64,000 nt of DNA from Thermomonas carbonis (lineage in GTDB: Bacteria; Pseudomonadota; Gammaproteobacteria; Xanthomonadales; Xanthomonadaceae): the NCBI RefSeq assembly GCF_014396975.1, contig NZ_CP060719.1:1708001-1772000 (forward strand). Reading direction: 5' to 3'. Shown here piece after piece: positions 29,771 through 40,922 of the stretch. The notes below the pieces were generated by a model. That model had not been told where the DNA came from. It was given only the letters and a program-made list of their open reading frames with translations, and did no database searches. The first letter of the stretch is position 1. Each line of letters begins with the position of its first letter. A program made the translations under genes and the position numbers.

Positions 29771-30857
29771 ACTGACCCGCTGGCTGGAACAGCTGCAAAG
29801 CGTATTCGGCCTGTTCAACTACCTGACCTTCCGCGCGATCCTGGGTGCGCTGACCGCGCTCGCGCTGTCGCTGTGGTGGGGCCCGGCGATGATCCGCAAG
29901 CTGGCCACGCTCAAGGGCGGCCAGCCGATCCGCAAGGACGGTCCGCAATCGCATTTCTCCAAGGCCGGTACGCCGACCATGGGCGGCGCATTGATCCTGC
30001 TCACCGTGCTCGCCTCGGTGCTGCTGTGGGCGGACCTGCGCAACAAGTACGTGTGGGTGGTGCTGGTGGTGATGATCGGCTTCGGCGCGATCGGCTGGTG
30101 GGACGACTGGATCAAGATCGTCAAGCGCGATCCCAACGGCATGCGTTCGCGCACCAAGTACGCGCTGCAGTCGGTGCTCGGCCTCGCCGCCGGCCTGTTC
30201 CTGTACATGACGGCCGATGTCGATGCCGCGACCACGTTGTATATCCCGTTCTTCAAGAACGTGGCGCTGCCGCTGGCGGGCATCGCCGGCGCGATTTTCT
30301 TCGTCGGCATCGCCTACTTCTGGATCGTCGGCTTTTCCAATGCGGTCAACCTGACCGATGGCCTGGACGGGTTGGCGATCATGCCGACGGTGCTGGTGGC
30401 CTGCGCGCTGGGCGTGTTCGCCTACGCCTCCGGCCACGCCGTGTTCTCGGCCTACCTCGGGATTCCCAAGGTTCCCGGTGCAGGCGAGCTCGTGGTGATC
30501 TGCGCGGCGATCGCCGGCGCGGGCCTGGGCTTCCTGTGGTTCAACACCTACCCGGCGATGGTGTTCATGGGCGACATCGGCGCGCTCGCGCTGGGCGCGG
30601 TGCTCGGTACCGTTGCGGTGATCGTGCGCCAGGAACTGGTGTTGGTGATCATGGGCGGCATCTTCGTCATCGAAACGCTGTCGGTGATGATCCAGGTGGC
30701 CAGCTTCAAGCTCACCGGCAAGCGCGTCTTCCGGATGGCGCCGATCCACCACCACTTCGAGTTGAAGGGCTGGCCGGAACCACGGGTGATCGTGCGCTTC
30801 TGGATCATCAGCGTGGTGCTGGTGCTGGTCGGTCTGGCGACGTTGAAGATCCGCTGA
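29760..30857 (+). CDS. mraY: Phospho-MurNAc-pentapeptide transferase MraY
   Basis: 365 aa, about ten transmembrane helices. It moves phospho-MurNAc-pentapeptide to undecaprenyl phosphate to form lipid I. Conserved [27 protein letters not shown] (catalytic Asp region) and the [11 protein letters not shown] loop. The ATG at 29760 gives the usual [11 protein letters not shown] start; an in-frame start six codons upstream is less likely. The next gene is ftsW: murD, which sits here in E. coli, is absent. Confidence 0.97.
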   Translation: MLLELTRWLEQLQSVFGLFNYLTFRAILGALTALALSLWWGPAMIRKLATLKGGQPIRKDGPQSHFSKAGTPTMGGALILLTVLASVLLWADLRNKYVWVVLVVMIGFGAIGWWDDWIKIVKRDPNGMRSRTKYALQSVLGLAAGLFLYMTADVDAATTLYIPFFKNVALPLAGIAGAIFFVGIAYFWIVGFSNAVNLTDGLDGLAIMPTVLVACALGVFAYASGHAVFSAYLGIPKVPGAGELVVICAAIAGAGLGFLWFNTYPAMVFMGDIGALALGAVLGTVAVIVRQELVLVIMGGIFVIETLSVMIQVASFKLTGKRVFRMAPIHHHFELKGWPEPRVIVRFWIISVVLVLVGLATLKIR

Positions 30858-32212
30858 TGAGCGCGACGACCTTCGATGCCCTGTCGAACGACGGCCGCCG
30901 CCAGGCGACCCGCGTCGACGACATCCGCGGGCGCTTCGATCCGTGGCTGCTCGGCGTGGCGATCGCCCTGGCGTGCACGGGCGTGGTGATGGTCGGTTCG
31001 GCCGCGGTCGCGGGTGCCGGCATGGACGTGGGGCCGTGGTATTTCCTGACCCGCCACGTGCTGTTCCTGGCGGTCGGCGTGGTGCTGGCGGCGATCGCCA
31101 TGCGCACCGAACTGAAGACGATCGAGCAATACAGCCAGCTCCTGCTGCTGGGCTGCTTCGTCCTGCTGCTGCTGGTCTATGTTCCGGTGCTGGGCAGCAC
31201 GGTGAACGGCGCGCGGCGCTGGATCAACCTGGGCGTCTCCAAGTTCCAGGTCGTCGAGGCGGTCAAGGTTCTCTACATCGTCTGGCTGGCGAGCTACCTG
31301 AAGCGTTACAGCGAGGACGTGGCCATCACCTGGATGGCGATGTTGAAGCCGGTCGCGGTGGTTGGTGCGCTGGTGGTGCTGTTGCTGATGCAGCCGGACT
31401 TCGGATCCTCGGTGCTGCTGCTCGGCATCACCATCTGCATGCTGCTGCTGGGTGGCGCGCCGATCCAGCGGATCATTTTGCCGATCCTGTTGATGGTGCC
31501 GGCGCTGGTGCTGCTGGTGGTGTTCGAGCCCTACCGCATGCGTCGCGTCACCTCGTTCATGGATCCATGGCAGGACCAGCTCGGTGCCGGTTACCAGCTC
31601 AGCAACGCGTTGATGGCGATCGGCCGCGGCGAATGGCTGGGCGTGGGCCTGGGCGCGTCGGTACAGAAGCTGTCCTATTTGCCGGAAGCGCATACCGACT
31701 TCATCTTCTCGGTGATCGCCGAGGAACTCGGTTTCGCCGGTGCCTGCGCGATCGTGGCGATGTACGTGCTGCTGGCCGGCCGGGCGTTCTGGCTGGGCCT
31801 GGAGTGCGTGGAGATGAAGCGCCACTTCGCCGGCTACATCGCCTTCGGCATCGCCCTTTGGATGGCCTTGCAGAGCTTCGTCTCGATCGGGGTCAACCTG
31901 GGCCTGCTGCCGACCAAGGGCCTGACCCTGCCGCTGATTTCCTCCGGCGGTTCCAGTGTGCTGATGACCTGCGTGGCGATGGGCCTGCTGCTGCGCGTGT
32001 CCTGGGAATACGAACGCGCCGCGCGGCAAGTCGCCAAGTTGCGCGGCCTGGCCAGCCAGCCACCAGCCGGCCCGGGCCCGGAGACCGCGCAGCCGCCGAT
32101 GCCGTCCGATGGCGGCACGCGCGGCACCAGCCGCCTGCGCCAGCGCATCGAACCGGGCGTGGGCACGCGCAGCGAAGCCGCGGCGTCGCCGGTGTTGCGG
32201 AGGTCGCGTTGA
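30857..32212 (+). CDS. ftsW: Septal peptidoglycan polymerase FtsW
   Basis: 451 aa. A SEDS-family membrane glycosyltransferase with about ten helices; FsWQ-type motifs appear as [33 protein letters not shown] and PLISSGGSS. It polymerises lipid II at the septum together with FtsI. It shares one base with mraY (TGATG). A Pro/Arg-rich cytoplasmic tail of about 60 residues follows the last helix. Confidence 0.97.
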   Translation: MSATTFDALSNDGRRQATRVDDIRGRFDPWLLGVAIALACTGVVMVGSAAVAGAGMDVGPWYFLTRHVLFLAVGVVLAAIAMRTELKTIEQYSQLLLLGCFVLLLLVYVPVLGSTVNGARRWINLGVSKFQVVEAVKVLYIVWLASYLKRYSEDVAITWMAMLKPVAVVGALVVLLLMQPDFGSSVLLLGITICMLLLGGAPIQRIILPILLMVPALVLLVVFEPYRMRRVTSFMDPWQDQLGAGYQLSNALMAIGRGEWLGVGLGASVQKLSYLPEAHTDFIFSVIAEELGFAGACAIVAMYVLLAGRAFWLGLECVEMKRHFAGYIAFGIALWMALQSFVSIGVNLGLLPTKGLTLPLISSGGSSVLMTCVAMGLLLRVSWEYERAARQVAKLRGLASQPPAGPGPETAQPPMPSDGGTRGTSRLRQRIEPGVGTRSEAAASPVLRRSR

Positions 32213-33291
32213 ACGATTCCGCACCCCTCGTGCTGATCATGGCCGGCGGCACCGGCGGCCACATCTTCCCCGGCCTTGCGGTCGCGCAGGCGCTGCGCGA
32301 GCGTGGCGCGCGGGTTGCGTGGCTGGGTGCCGATGGCGGCATGGAAACCCGATTGGTGCCGCCGCACGACATCGCCATCGACACCATCGCGGTGGCCGGC
32401 GTGCGCGGCAAGGGTCTGATGACACTGCTCGGCGCACCGCTGCGGATCCTGCGCGCGGTGCGCGATGCAGCGCGTGTATTGCGCGCGCGCCAGCCATCGG
32501 CGGTGGTGAGCTTCGGTGGGTTCGCGGCCGGCCCGGGCGGGATCGCCGCGCGCATCGCCGGTATCCCGCTGCTGGTGCACGAACAGAACCGCGCAGCGGG
32601 CATGACCAACAAGGCGCTGGCGAAGGTCGCGCGGCAGGTGCTGGTCGGCTTTCCGCAGACTTTCGCGCGGGAAACATTGGTCGGCAATCCGGTGCGCGCG
32701 CAGATCGCGCAGGTCGCAGCGCCGGAACTTCGCGACTTCGTGCATGGCGGTGCGCTGCGCCTGCTGGTGCTCGGCGGCAGCCAGGGCGCGCGCGCGTTGA
32801 ACAACGCGGTGCCGCAAGCGGTGGCTGCGCTCGGCCTGCCGGTGGAAATTCTCCACCAGGCCGGCGAAAAAATGCTCGATGACGCGCGCAAGGCCTATGC
32901 CGATGCGGGCGTTGCCGCCACCGTCGAACCCTTCATCGCCGACATGGCCGCGGCCTACGCGCATGCCGACCTCGTGGTCTGCCGCGCCGGCGCGTTGACC
33001 CTCGCCGAGTTGTGCGCGGTCGGCGTGGGCAGCGTGCTGGTGCCGTTCCCGCAGGCGGTCGACGACCACCAGACCCGCAATGCCGAATTCCTGGTCGAGC
33101 GCGGCGCTGCATTGCTGCTGCCGCAGGGCGACGACCTCGCGACTCGCCTGCAAGCGCTGCTCGCCGACCTGGCCGCCGAACCGGGCAAGCGCCTGGCCAT
33201 GGCCAATGCCGCGCGTTCGCTGGCGATGCCCGATGCCGCCGCACGCGTCGCCGACGCTGTGCTCGCAACGATTCGCAAGGAAGCCGCCTGA
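32209..33291 (+). CDS. murG: UDP-GlcNAc transferase MurG
   Basis: 360 aa from a TTG at 32209 overlapping the ftsW stop; no ATG or GTG precedes the conserved [17 protein letters not shown]. It adds GlcNAc to lipid I to give lipid II on the inner face of the membrane. GSQGARALN and the [11 protein letters not shown]-binding region are intact. TTG starts are less efficient, which may set its level within the operon. Confidence 0.96.
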   Translation: MNDSAPLVLIMAGGTGGHIFPGLAVAQALRERGARVAWLGADGGMETRLVPPHDIAIDTIAVAGVRGKGLMTLLGAPLRILRAVRDAARVLRARQPSAVVSFGGFAAGPGGIAARIAGIPLLVHEQNRAAGMTNKALAKVARQVLVGFPQTFARETLVGNPVRAQIAQVAAPELRDFVHGGALRLLVLGGSQGARALNNAVPQAVAALGLPVEILHQAGEKMLDDARKAYADAGVAATVEPFIADMAAAYAHADLVVCRAGALTLAELCAVGVGSVLVPFPQAVDDHQTRNAEFLVERGAALLLPQGDDLATRLQALLADLAAEPGKRLAMANAARSLAMPDAAARVADAVLATIRKEAA

Positions 33292-34733
33292 TGTCCATCA
33301 ACAGCCTGCGCCTGCGGCAGATCGGCGATCTCGCCAAAGCGTTCCCGCGCGTGCACTTCGTCGGCATCGGCGGCGTCGGCATGAGCGGCATTGCGGAAGT
33401 GCTGTGCACGCTCGGCTACCAGGTCAGCGGTTCCGACAACGCCGACAACGCCGTGACGCGTCGCCTTGCGTCGCTGGGCGCAACGATCAGCAAGGGCCAC
33501 GCCGCCGCCAACGTGCTGGATGCCGATTGCGTGGTGGTCAGCAGCGCGATCAAGCCCGACAACCCGGAATTGCTGGAAGCGCGTTCGCAACGCATCCCGC
33601 TGGTGCCGCGCGCGGAAATGCTGGCCGAGTTGATGCGCTTCAAGCGCGGCATCGCGGTCGCCGGCACCCACGGCAAGACCACCACCACATCGCTGCTGGC
33701 CAGCGTGCTGGCCGAGGGCGGTATGGATCCCACCTTCGTGATCGGTGGACAGCTGCTTGCCGCGGGTGCCAACGCACGCCTCGGTGGCGGTCAGTGGCTG
33801 GTCGCCGAAGCCGACGAAAGCGATGGCAGTTTCCTGCGCCTGAATCCGGCGGTGGCGATCGTCACCAACATCGACGCCGATCACCTGGAAAACTACGGCG
33901 GCGACTTCGCCCGGGTGAAGGACGCGTTCAACGAATTCCTGCACAGGTTGCCGTTCTACGGGCTGGCGGTGCTGTGCATCGACGATGCGGAAGTCGCCGC
34001 GCTCGCGGAAAACACGCCGCGCCATGTGGTGACTTACGGCTTCAGCGCCATCGCCGATGTGCGCGCCGAGGACGTTCGCCAGCAGGGCGGGCGCATGCAT
34101 TACACGCTGTGCCTGCCGGACGGCTCGCGCACGCCATGCACGCTCGCCTTGCCGGGTCGGCACAACGTGCAGAACGCGCTGGCGGCATCGGCGGTCGCGT
34201 GGCAACTCGGCGTGGGCAACGATGCGATCGCCCGCGCGCTGGAACAGTTCGCCGGCATCGGCCGCCGCTTCAACCAGTTGGCGAAATTGCCGCTGGCCGG
34301 CGGCGGCGACGTGGTCCTGGTCGACGACTACGGCCACCATCCGAAGGAACTCGCCGCGGTGTTCGATGCCGCGCGTGGCGGCTGGCCGGACAAGCGGCTG
34401 GTGGTCGCGTTCCAGCCGCATCGCTATTCGCGCACGCGCGACCTGTTCGACGATTTCGCCGCGGTGCTGTCGAGCGTGGACGCGCTGGTGCTGACCGAGG
34501 TCTACCCGGCCGGCGAAGCGCCGATCGCCGGTGCCGACGCGAAGTCGCTGGCGCGTTCGATCCGCACCCGCGGCCGGGTCGATCCTGTGGTCGTCAACGG
34601 TGCCGCCGACGTAGCCGGCGTGCTCGCTGGCCTGCTTCGCGATGGCGATCTGCTGCTGTTGATGGGTGCCGGCGACATCGGCGCGGCCGCGCAACAGATC
34701 GCACGCAATGGCCTGCAAGGAGACAACCCATGA
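33291..34733 (+). CDS. murC: UDP-N-acetylmuramate:L-alanine ligase MurC
   Basis: 480 aa. Rossmann-like [15 protein letters not shown] at the N-terminus and the P-loop GTHGKTTTT at 125-133; DDYGHHP and FQPHRYSRT in the C-terminal half. It attaches L-alanine to UDP-MurNAc, the first peptide-stem step. It abuts murG (TGATG) and overlaps ddlB. Confidence 0.97.
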   Translation: MSINSLRLRQIGDLAKAFPRVHFVGIGGVGMSGIAEVLCTLGYQVSGSDNADNAVTRRLASLGATISKGHAAANVLDADCVVVSSAIKPDNPELLEARSQRIPLVPRAEMLAELMRFKRGIAVAGTHGKTTTTSLLASVLAEGGMDPTFVIGGQLLAAGANARLGGGQWLVAEADESDGSFLRLNPAVAIVTNIDADHLENYGGDFARVKDAFNEFLHRLPFYGLAVLCIDDAEVAALAENTPRHVVTYGFSAIADVRAEDVRQQGGRMHYTLCLPDGSRTPCTLALPGRHNVQNALAASAVAWQLGVGNDAIARALEQFAGIGRRFNQLAKLPLAGGGDVVLVDDYGHHPKELAAVFDAARGGWPDKRLVVAFQPHRYSRTRDLFDDFAAVLSSVDALVLTEVYPAGEAPIAGADAKSLARSIRTRGRVDPVVVNGAADVAGVLAGLLRDGDLLLLMGAGDIGAAAQQIARNGLQGDNP

Positions 34734-35713
34734 GCGCCGACATGACGTTTCCGCCGCTTCGGGTGAGCGATGCGCGCGACTTCGGCCGCGTCGCCGTGCT
34801 GATGGGCGGCACCAGCAGCGAGCGCGAAGTCTCGCTGGATTCCGGCCGCAACGTCCTGGAGGCGCTGCAGGCGCGCGGCGTGGATGCGCACGCGGTCGAC
34901 GGCATCCCGGCATTGGTCGATGCATTGGTGCATGGTCAGTTCGATCGCGTGTTCAACATCCTCCACGGCAATCGCGGCGGTGGTGAAGACGGCGTGCTGC
35001 AAGGGCTGCTGGAAGCGCTGGAAGTGCCGTACACCGGCTGCGGCGTGCTGGCCAGTGCGCTGACCATGGACAAGATCCGCACCAAGCAGGTTTGGTTGAG
35101 CGCGGGCCTGCCGACGCCGAAGTTCGTGCGCCTGTCGCCCGGTGAAGATGTTCGTGCAGCAGCGCTGCAACTCGGCCTGCCGGTGTTCGTGAAACCGTCG
35201 AGCGAAGGCTCGAGCGTGGGCGTGGCCCGCGTGACCGACGATGCCGGCATCGAAGAGGCGATCCGCGTCGCCCGCGCGTACGGCGGCGAGATGCTGATGG
35301 AGCAGATGGTGGTCGGCGACGAACTGACCGTCGGCATCCTCGGCGATGTCGCGCTGCCGTCGATCCGCATCGTGCCGAAGGGCGAATGGTACGACTACAA
35401 CGCCAAGTACATCGCCGACGACACCCAGTATCTCTGCCCGGGCCTGCAGGGTGACGATGAAATCGCGATCCGCCAGCTCGCCCTGGATGCGTTCCGCGCT
35501 GCCGGTTGCAGTAGCTGGGGCCGTGTCGACGTCATGCGCGACCGCGCCAGCGGCGCGTTGTTGCTGCTGGAAGTGAACACCGCGCCGGGCATGACCAGTC
35601 ATTCGCTGGTGCCGAAGGCGGCCGGTCAGCGCGGCGTGTCGTTCCAGGAGCTGTGCTGGCGGATCCTCGAACAGACCCTGCCGGCGACTGACGAGGAGCG
35701 CGCGGACGCATGA
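34730..35713 (+). CDS. ddlB: D-alanine:D-alanine ligase (DdlB type)
   Basis: 327 aa from the ATG at 34730, with a strong AAGGAGA ribosome-binding site at 34717-34723. ATP-grasp enzyme making the D-Ala-D-Ala dipeptide for Mur[31 protein letters not shown], and [20 protein letters not shown] are family signatures (the last holds the metal and serine-lysine residues). murB, found between murC and ddl in some relatives, is not here. Confidence 0.96.
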   Translation: MSADMTFPPLRVSDARDFGRVAVLMGGTSSEREVSLDSGRNVLEALQARGVDAHAVDGIPALVDALVHGQFDRVFNILHGNRGGGEDGVLQGLLEALEVPYTGCGVLASALTMDKIRTKQVWLSAGLPTPKFVRLSPGEDVRAAALQLGLPVFVKPSSEGSSVGVARVTDDAGIEEAIRVARAYGGEMLMEQMVVGDELTVGILGDVALPSIRIVPKGEWYDYNAKYIADDTQYLCPGLQGDDEIAIRQLALDAFRAAGCSSWGRVDVMRDRASGALLLLEVNTAPGMTSHSLVPKAAGQRGVSFQELCWRILEQTLPATDEERADA

Positions 35714-36507
35714 GCGCGATGCTGCGACTGCTGGCCTGGATCCTCGCGGTGGCGCTGGTCGCGCTGCCGGTGGTCGCCGTGGTCAACGGTTGGGTCGGCG
35801 GCGCGCAATGGCCGCTGCGCACCCTGCGCGTGCAAGGCGACCTGCAGCAGGTCGACCAGGCACGCCTGCGCGCGACCGTGCTGCCGTATGCCAAGAAAGG
35901 CTTCTTCGCGGTCGAACTGGATCGCATCCAGTCCGCGGTCGGCGCGTTGCCTTGGGTCGAGCGCGCGGAAGTGCGCAAGCACTGGCCGGACGTGCTGGAA
36001 GTGCGGATAAGCGAGCATCGTCCGTTCGCGCGCTGGGGCAGGGATCGCTTGCTGTCCGAACACGGCAAGCTGTTCTCGGCGGCGGGCGCGCAGGTGCGCG
36101 CCGACTTGCCGCAGCTCGACGGCCCGGACACCCAGGTGGCCGATGTCGTGGCGCTCTACAACCAGGCGCGCGAGCGGCTGGCCAATGCCGGCGGCGTGCG
36201 CGGCGCCGGCATGGACAAGCGCGGCAGCTGGTCGATCACCCTGTCCGACGGCACCGAAGTCGTGCTCGGTCGCAACGATCCCGAGCAACGCCTGGAACGC
36301 TTCGCGCCGCTGCTGCCGCGGCTTGCCGCGCAGCATCCCGGGCAGCGCCTGGTGCGCGCCGACCTGCGCTACACCAACGGGTTTTCGCTGAGCTGGGCCG
36401 CGTTGCCGAAGCCAGCTGCACTGCCCGCACCGATGCAGGAAGCAACCCCATCCCAATCCTCCCCTGCAAGCAGGGCAGGCAGCGAAACAAGGCAAGCAAA
36501 CACATGA
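35710..36507 (+). CDS. ftsQ: Cell division protein FtsQ
   Basis: 265 aa. A short N-terminal cytoplasmic part, one transmembrane helix (about 6-27), a POTRA domain ([14 protein letters not shown] onward) and a beta-domain ending near [10 protein letters not shown]. It nucleates the FtsQLB complex. The final ~25 residues (Pro/Ser/Gly-rich) coincide with a small palindrome and may be repeat-derived. It overlaps ftsA by 4 bp. Confidence 0.95.
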   Translation: MSAMLRLLAWILAVALVALPVVAVVNGWVGGAQWPLRTLRVQGDLQQVDQARLRATVLPYAKKGFFAVELDRIQSAVGALPWVERAEVRKHWPDVLEVRISEHRPFARWGRDRLLSEHGKLFSAAGAQVRADLPQLDGPDTQVADVVALYNQARERLANAGGVRGAGMDKRGSWSITLSDGTEVVLGRNDPEQRLERFAPLLPRLAAQHPGQRLVRADLRYTNGFSLSWAALPKPAALPAPMQEATPSQSSPASRAGSETRQANT

Positions 36508-37739
36508 ACCGCAAGGGCGACAAGTCGCTGATCGTCGGCCTCGACATCGGAACCTCCAAGGTCACCGCGTTGGTCGGCGAGTACGCGCCGGGCGAACCGA
36601 TCGAGGTGATCGGGATCGGTTCCCACGAATCGCGCGGCCTGCGCAAGGGCGTGGTGGTCGACATCGACTCCACCGTCCAGTCGATCCAGCGCGCCGTCGA
36701 AGAAGCCGAGTTGATGGCCGGCTGCGAAGTGCGCAGCGTGTACGCCTCGATCAGCGGCAACCACGTGCAATGCCGCAACTCGCAGGGCATCGCCCCGATC
36801 CGCGACGGCGAAGTCAGTTACGCTGACCTCGACCGCGTGCTGGAGGCGGCCAAGGCGGTCGCGATCCCGGCCGACCAGCGCATCCTCCACGCGATCCCGC
36901 GCGACTACGTGCTCGACGATTCGCAGGAAGGCATCCGCAATCCGGTCGGCATGAGCGGCGTGCGCCTGGAGGTGCATGCGCACCTGGTGGTGTGCGCGCA
37001 ATCGGCCGCCGCCAACATCACCAAGTGCGTGCAGAAATGCGGGCTGCAGGTCGACGATCTGGTGCTGTCGTCGCTGGCATCGAGCACCGCGGTGCTGACC
37101 CCGGACGAACGCGAACTCGGCGTGGTGCTGGTCGACATGGGCGCGGGCACCACCGACATCGCGGTGTTCGTGCAGGGCGCGATCAGCCATACCGCGTCGC
37201 TGCCGGTGGCTGGCGACAAGGTCACCGAGGACATCGCGCACATGCTGCGCACGCCCACGCCGGAAGCCGAACAGATCAAGGTCCGCTACGCCTGCGCGCT
37301 GGCGCAGCTGGCGCGTGCCGAGGAAAGCATCCAGGTGCCCAGCGTCGGCGACCGTCCGCCGCGGCGGATGCCGCGCCACGCGCTGGCGCAGGCGGTGCAG
37401 GCGCGCTACGAGGAAATCTTCGAGATGGTCCAGGCGGAACTGCGCCGCAGTGGCTTCGAGCAACTGGTGCGCGCGGGCATGGTCCTCACCGGCGGCGCTT
37501 CCAAGATGGAAGGCGTGGTCGAACTGGCCGAGGAAATGCTGCAGATGCCGGTGCGCATCGGCATCCCGCAACACGTCAGCGGGCTGGGTGAAGTGGTCGG
37601 CAACCCGGTGCACGCCACCGGCGTGGGCCTGCTGCTGATGGGCAGCCAGATCGAGAACCCACGCCGGCCGCAGCTCCGCGATGGTCGCGCATTCGGCTGG
37701 ATGGACAAGGTGAAGAACTGGTATCGCGGCCAGTTCTAG
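36504..37739 (+). CDS. ftsA: Cell division protein FtsA
   Basis: 411 aa. Actin-fold ATPase that anchors FtsZ to the membrane: LIVGLDIGTSKVTALVGE at the N-terminus, GAGTTDIAVF in the middle and VLTGGASKMEGVVELAE near the C-terminus. A short amphipathic C-terminal helix (WMDKVKNWYRGQF) would bind the membrane. It should recruit the conserved FtsZ tail, which in this assembly is out of frame (see ftsZ). Confidence 0.97.
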   Translation: MNRKGDKSLIVGLDIGTSKVTALVGEYAPGEPIEVIGIGSHESRGLRKGVVVDIDSTVQSIQRAVEEAELMAGCEVRSVYASISGNHVQCRNSQGIAPIRDGEVSYADLDRVLEAAKAVAIPADQRILHAIPRDYVLDDSQEGIRNPVGMSGVRLEVHAHLVVCAQSAAANITKCVQKCGLQVDDLVLSSLASSTAVLTPDERELGVVLVDMGAGTTDIAVFVQGAISHTASLPVAGDKVTEDIAHMLRTPTPEAEQIKVRYACALAQLARAEESIQVPSVGDRPPRRMPRHALAQAVQARYEEIFEMVQAELRRSGFEQLVRAGMVLTGGASKMEGVVELAEEMLQMPVRIGIPQHVSGLGEVVGNPVHATGVGLLLMGSQIENPRRPQLRDGRAFGWMDKVKNWYRGQF

Positions 37740-37866
37740 CGACGGGGCATCGCCGCGAGGGCGTGGCGATGCGTGGAGGGTGGCAGGCAGGACGGTTGCG
37801 GGCGCGGCATCGGCATCACCACACAAACGATCTCAAACAAGCACCACATAACAAGAGGACACGGAC

Positions 37867-39122
37867 ATGGCGCAGACATTCGAACTGGTCGAGAAGATGG
37901 CACCAAACGCGGTGATCAAGGTCATCGGCGTGGGCGGCGGCGGCGGCAACGCGGTCGCGCACATGGTCAACAGCAGCGTGGAAGGGGTGGAGTTCATCAC
38001 CGCCAATACCGACTCGCAGGCGATCAAGAATTGCGGCGCGAAGCTGCAGTTGCAGCTGGGCGGCAATGTCACCAAGGGCCTGGGCGCAGGCGCCAACCCG
38101 GAAGTCGGCCGCCAGGCCGCACTGGAGGATCGCGACACCATCATCGACGCGCTGACCGGCGCCGACATGGTGTTCATCACCGCCGGCATGGGTGGCGGCA
38201 CCGGCACCGGCGCCGCGCCGGTGGTCGCGCAGGTCGCCAAGGAAATGGGCATCCTGACCGTTGCCGTGGTCACCAAGCCGTTTCCGTTCGAAGGCCGCCG
38301 CCGCATGCAGGTGGCGCTGAAGGGCATCGAGGAACTCAGCCAGCATTGCGACTCGCTGATCACCATCCCCAACGAAAAGCTGATCACCGTGCTCGGCCGC
38401 AACGCGACCATGATCCAGGCCTTCCGCGCGGCGAACGACGTGCTGCTTGGTGCGGTGCAGGGCATCGCCGACCTGATCGTTCGCCCGGGCCTGATCAACG
38501 TCGACTTCGCCGACGTCCGCACCGTCATGTCGGAGATGGGCCTGGCGATGATGGGCAGCGGCAGCGCGCGCGGCGACGACCGTGCCCAGGCCGCGGCCGA
38601 GGGCGCGATCCAGAACCCGCTGCTGGACGACGTCAACCTGTCCGGCGCCAATGGCATCCTGGTCAACATCACCGCAGGTCCTGACTTCACCATGGCCGAG
38701 TTCGACGAAGTCGGCCGAACCGTGGAGCAGTTCGCCTCGGAAGACGCCACCGTGGTCATCGGGACCGTGCTGGATCCGGAGATGCAGGACGAAGTGCGCG
38801 TCACCGTGGTCGCCACCGGCCTCAACCGCAACACCGCCGGTGGCCGCCAGCCGGCCCCCGCAGCGAGCGCAACGATGCGCGTTTCGACAGCGGTTTCGAC
38901 GCCCCGCGTCGCCCGCAGGTGCAGTTGATCAACACCCAGGGCAAGCGCGACGGCACCACCGGCCTGATGATCGACGAGGTCTCCGATCCGTTCGTGCCGG
39001 GTGCGAACACCGGTTTCGTCGGTGGCCTGCGCCGTAATGTCGATGCCGGCCCGGCCGTGGCCGAGTTGCCGAAGGACGATTACCTGGATATCCCGGCGTT
39101 CCTGCGTCGCCAGGCGGATTGA
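37867..39122 (+). CDS. ftsZ: Cell division GTPase FtsZ, with a frameshift before its C-terminal tail
   Basis: The uninterrupted frame (37867-38928, 353 aa) holds the whole GTPase core: [10 protein letters not shown] at 109-118, [11 protein letters not shown] (T7 loop, 211-221). It then ends in an unrelated tail and stops at 38928. The +2 frame, open from before 38862 to 39122, reads [16 protein letters not shown] and ends [15 protein letters not shown], the conserved tail that binds FtsA/ZipA. Adding one C to the run at 38855-38859 joins them into 418 aa, a normal length. Since FtsZ is essential and its tail needed, a base missing from the sequence is the likeliest cause. The start follows AAGAGGA. 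Confidence 0.95.
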
Positions 39123-39132
39123 GTCTGAAGCG

Positions 39133-39158
39133 CCATCCCGGCTTGCGTCGGGATGACA
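39133..39158. repeat. REP-like palindrome downstream of ftsZ
   Basis: ATCCCG (39135-39140) and CGGGAT (39149-39154) form a stem, followed by GACAG. The ATCCCGGC...GGGATGAC ends resemble the element between ribE and ribB. The rest of the 247-bp ftsZ-lpxC spacer (39123-39369) shows a second GC-rich inverted stretch near 39190 and no gene. Confidence 0.5.
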
Positions 39159-39369
39159 GCGAAGCACGAGCGTCATGTCCCTTCGCACGCCGGGTTGCCC
39201 GCCCGGCGTGATTCCAGGTCGGTCGGCGTCATGCCGGCCGGCCCTTTTCCTGAGTCACCCGCGAACAGCTCGCAAGCAGGGATCGACGCGCGCGGCGGCG
39301 CGCCAGGCCTGCGTCTCAAGCGTGTTGCATAGCGGCGCGGTTCAGCAATCAGAGTGGTAATCTGCGCCG

Positions 39370-40284
39370 ATGCTTCGCCAACGCACCCTCAAGAACCTGA
39401 TCCGCGCCACCGGCGTGGGCTTGCATGGCGGCGAGAAGGTGTTCCTCACCCTGCGCCCGGCCCCGATCGACACCGGCATCGTGTTCCGCCGCATCGACCT
39501 GGATCCGGTGGTCGAGATCCCTGCCAGCGCCGCCCTCGTCTCCGAAACCACGCTCTGCACCGGTCTGAGTTGCGAAGGTGCCAAGGTGCAGACCGTCGAA
39601 CACCTGATGTCGGCCCTGGCCGGCCTGGGCATCGACAACATCTACATCGAACTGACCGCACCGGAAGTGCCGATCATGGATGGCTCGGCCGGCCCGTTCG
39701 TGTTCCTGCTGCAGTCCGCCGGCATCGCCGAGCAGAACGCGCCAAAGCGCTTCATCCGCATCCGCAAACACGTCGAAGTGCGCGACGGCGACAAGATCGC
39801 CAGCTTCAGCCCGCACGACGGCTTCCGGGTCGGCTTCACGGTCAAGTTCAACCATCCGGCGATCCCGGACACGCTGTCGCGCGCCGAAGTCGACTTCTCG
39901 ACCAGCGCCTACATCAGCGAGGTGAGCCGCGCGCGCACCTTCGGCTTCATGCAGGATCTGGAGTACATGCGCGAGCGCAACCTGGGCCTGGGCGGCTCGA
40001 TGGACAACGCGATCGTGCTCGACGAGTTCCGCGTCCTGAACGAGGACGGCTTGCGCTACGCCGACGAATTCGTGCGCCACAAGATCCTCGACGCGGTCGG
40101 CGATCTGTACCTGGCCGGCCGTCCGATCATCGGTGCCTACGAGGGTTACAAGTCCGGCCACGCGCTCAACAACAAGCTGGTCCGGGCCCTGTTGGCCGAT
40201 GCCGAAGCGTGGGAAGAAGTCAGTTTCACCGACCCGGTGGCACCACTGCCGGTCATTTATGGCGACGCCGTCCCGGCGACCTGA
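39370..40284 (+). CDS. lpxC: UDP-3-O-acyl-N-acetylglucosamine deacetylase LpxC
   Basis: 304 aa, the usual size. Zinc ligands His78 (VEHLMSAL), His237 and Asp241 ([11 protein letters not shown]) and the catalytic His264 (KSGHALNNK) are all present. It carries out the committed step of lipid A synthesis. It closes the dcw cluster as in other gammaproteobacteria. No Shine-Dalgarno is obvious; TAATCT lies only 6 bp before the ATG, so a leaderless transcript is possible. Confidence 0.97.
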   Translation: MLRQRTLKNLIRATGVGLHGGEKVFLTLRPAPIDTGIVFRRIDLDPVVEIPASAALVSETTLCTGLSCEGAKVQTVEHLMSALAGLGIDNIYIELTAPEVPIMDGSAGPFVFLLQSAGIAEQNAPKRFIRIRKHVEVRDGDKIASFSPHDGFRVGFTVKFNHPAIPDTLSRAEVDFSTSAYISEVSRARTFGFMQDLEYMRERNLGLGGSMDNAIVLDEFRVLNEDGLRYADEFVRHKILDAVGDLYLAGRPIIGAYEGYKSGHALNNKLVRALLADAEAWEEVSFTDPVAPLPVIYGDAVPAT

Positions 40285-40409
40285 ACCGGTTTGCCCGCGG
40301 CCCCGGCCTGTGACCAAGTGCGCGCATTCAGCTGAATCGTTAGTCTTTATTTAACAAAATCACAGACTTGTGACGTTAGGATGCCCAGCCGGCCGGGTTG
40401 GGTGCGTTC

Positions 40410-40922
40410 CTACGTCCCCCGCTGTCCGGGTTTGCGGTTTCCCCCGACGCGCTTCTCCGACACGTCGGGCGCGCCAGACCGCAACAGTGCCAAGGCAGCC
40501 GCCAGTCCCGATTGGCCGGCCGCCGACATTGGTGGAGCGGTTGACGCGGCTGGTGGCATCGGTCGCAACGGTTGGGTCGTCGTCCTGACGGTCAACCCCG
40601 CGACATCGAGCCCGACGGACCGGGCGGCGTCGACCAGTTCCTGCGTGGCCAGCCGCAACTTGGCATGCCACACCGGGCCATCGACGACGAAAACGAGCTT
40701 GTCGCCACGAACGTTCGCCAGCCGCGCATGCGCGGCCAGAACGGGCGGCAAGTGGGGACGCAACAACTGGTCCACCGCGTCGAGCCAGAGTGCCCGGCGC
40801 AGGGTGCCGCCTTCGGCCCCGTCGAGCAGCGCTTGCAGCGCCGCGCGCGGACCCGATGGGGCAGTCGCCCCCGCAGGGGTGTGGACCGAGAACCAGGCAT
40901 ACCCGATGACCGAAACAAGCAA
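40410..40922 (-). CDS. DUF721 (DciA-like) protein
   Basis: About 170 aa. The segment ALQALLDG...TLRRALWLDAVDQLL followed by LVFVVDGPVWHAKLRL fits the DUF721/DciA family, whose studied members help load the replicative helicase DnaB. Pro/Ala-rich C-terminus. The start is uncertain: no ATG or GTG lies before the conserved region without running into the divergent M23 gene, and TTG at 40922 is the only candidate, giving a 17-bp overlap of 5' ends. lpxC-DUF721-M23-secA is the Xanthomonadaceae order. Confidence 0.7.
   Translation of the reverse strand: MLVSVIGYAWFSVHTPAGATAPSGPRAALQALLDGAEGGTLRRALWLDAVDQLLRPHLPPVLAAHARLANVRGDKLVFVVDGPVWHAKLRLATQELVDAARSVGLDVAGLTVRTTTQPLRPMPPAASTAPPMSAAGQSGLAAALALLRSGAPDVSEKRVGGNRKPGQRGT

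Noticed and set aside
39325..39363. Full lpxC promoter (TTGCAT with TAATCT)
   Set aside because: The two hexamers are 27 bp apart, too far for a sigma-70 promoter; only the possible leaderless -10 is mentioned in the lpxC entry.
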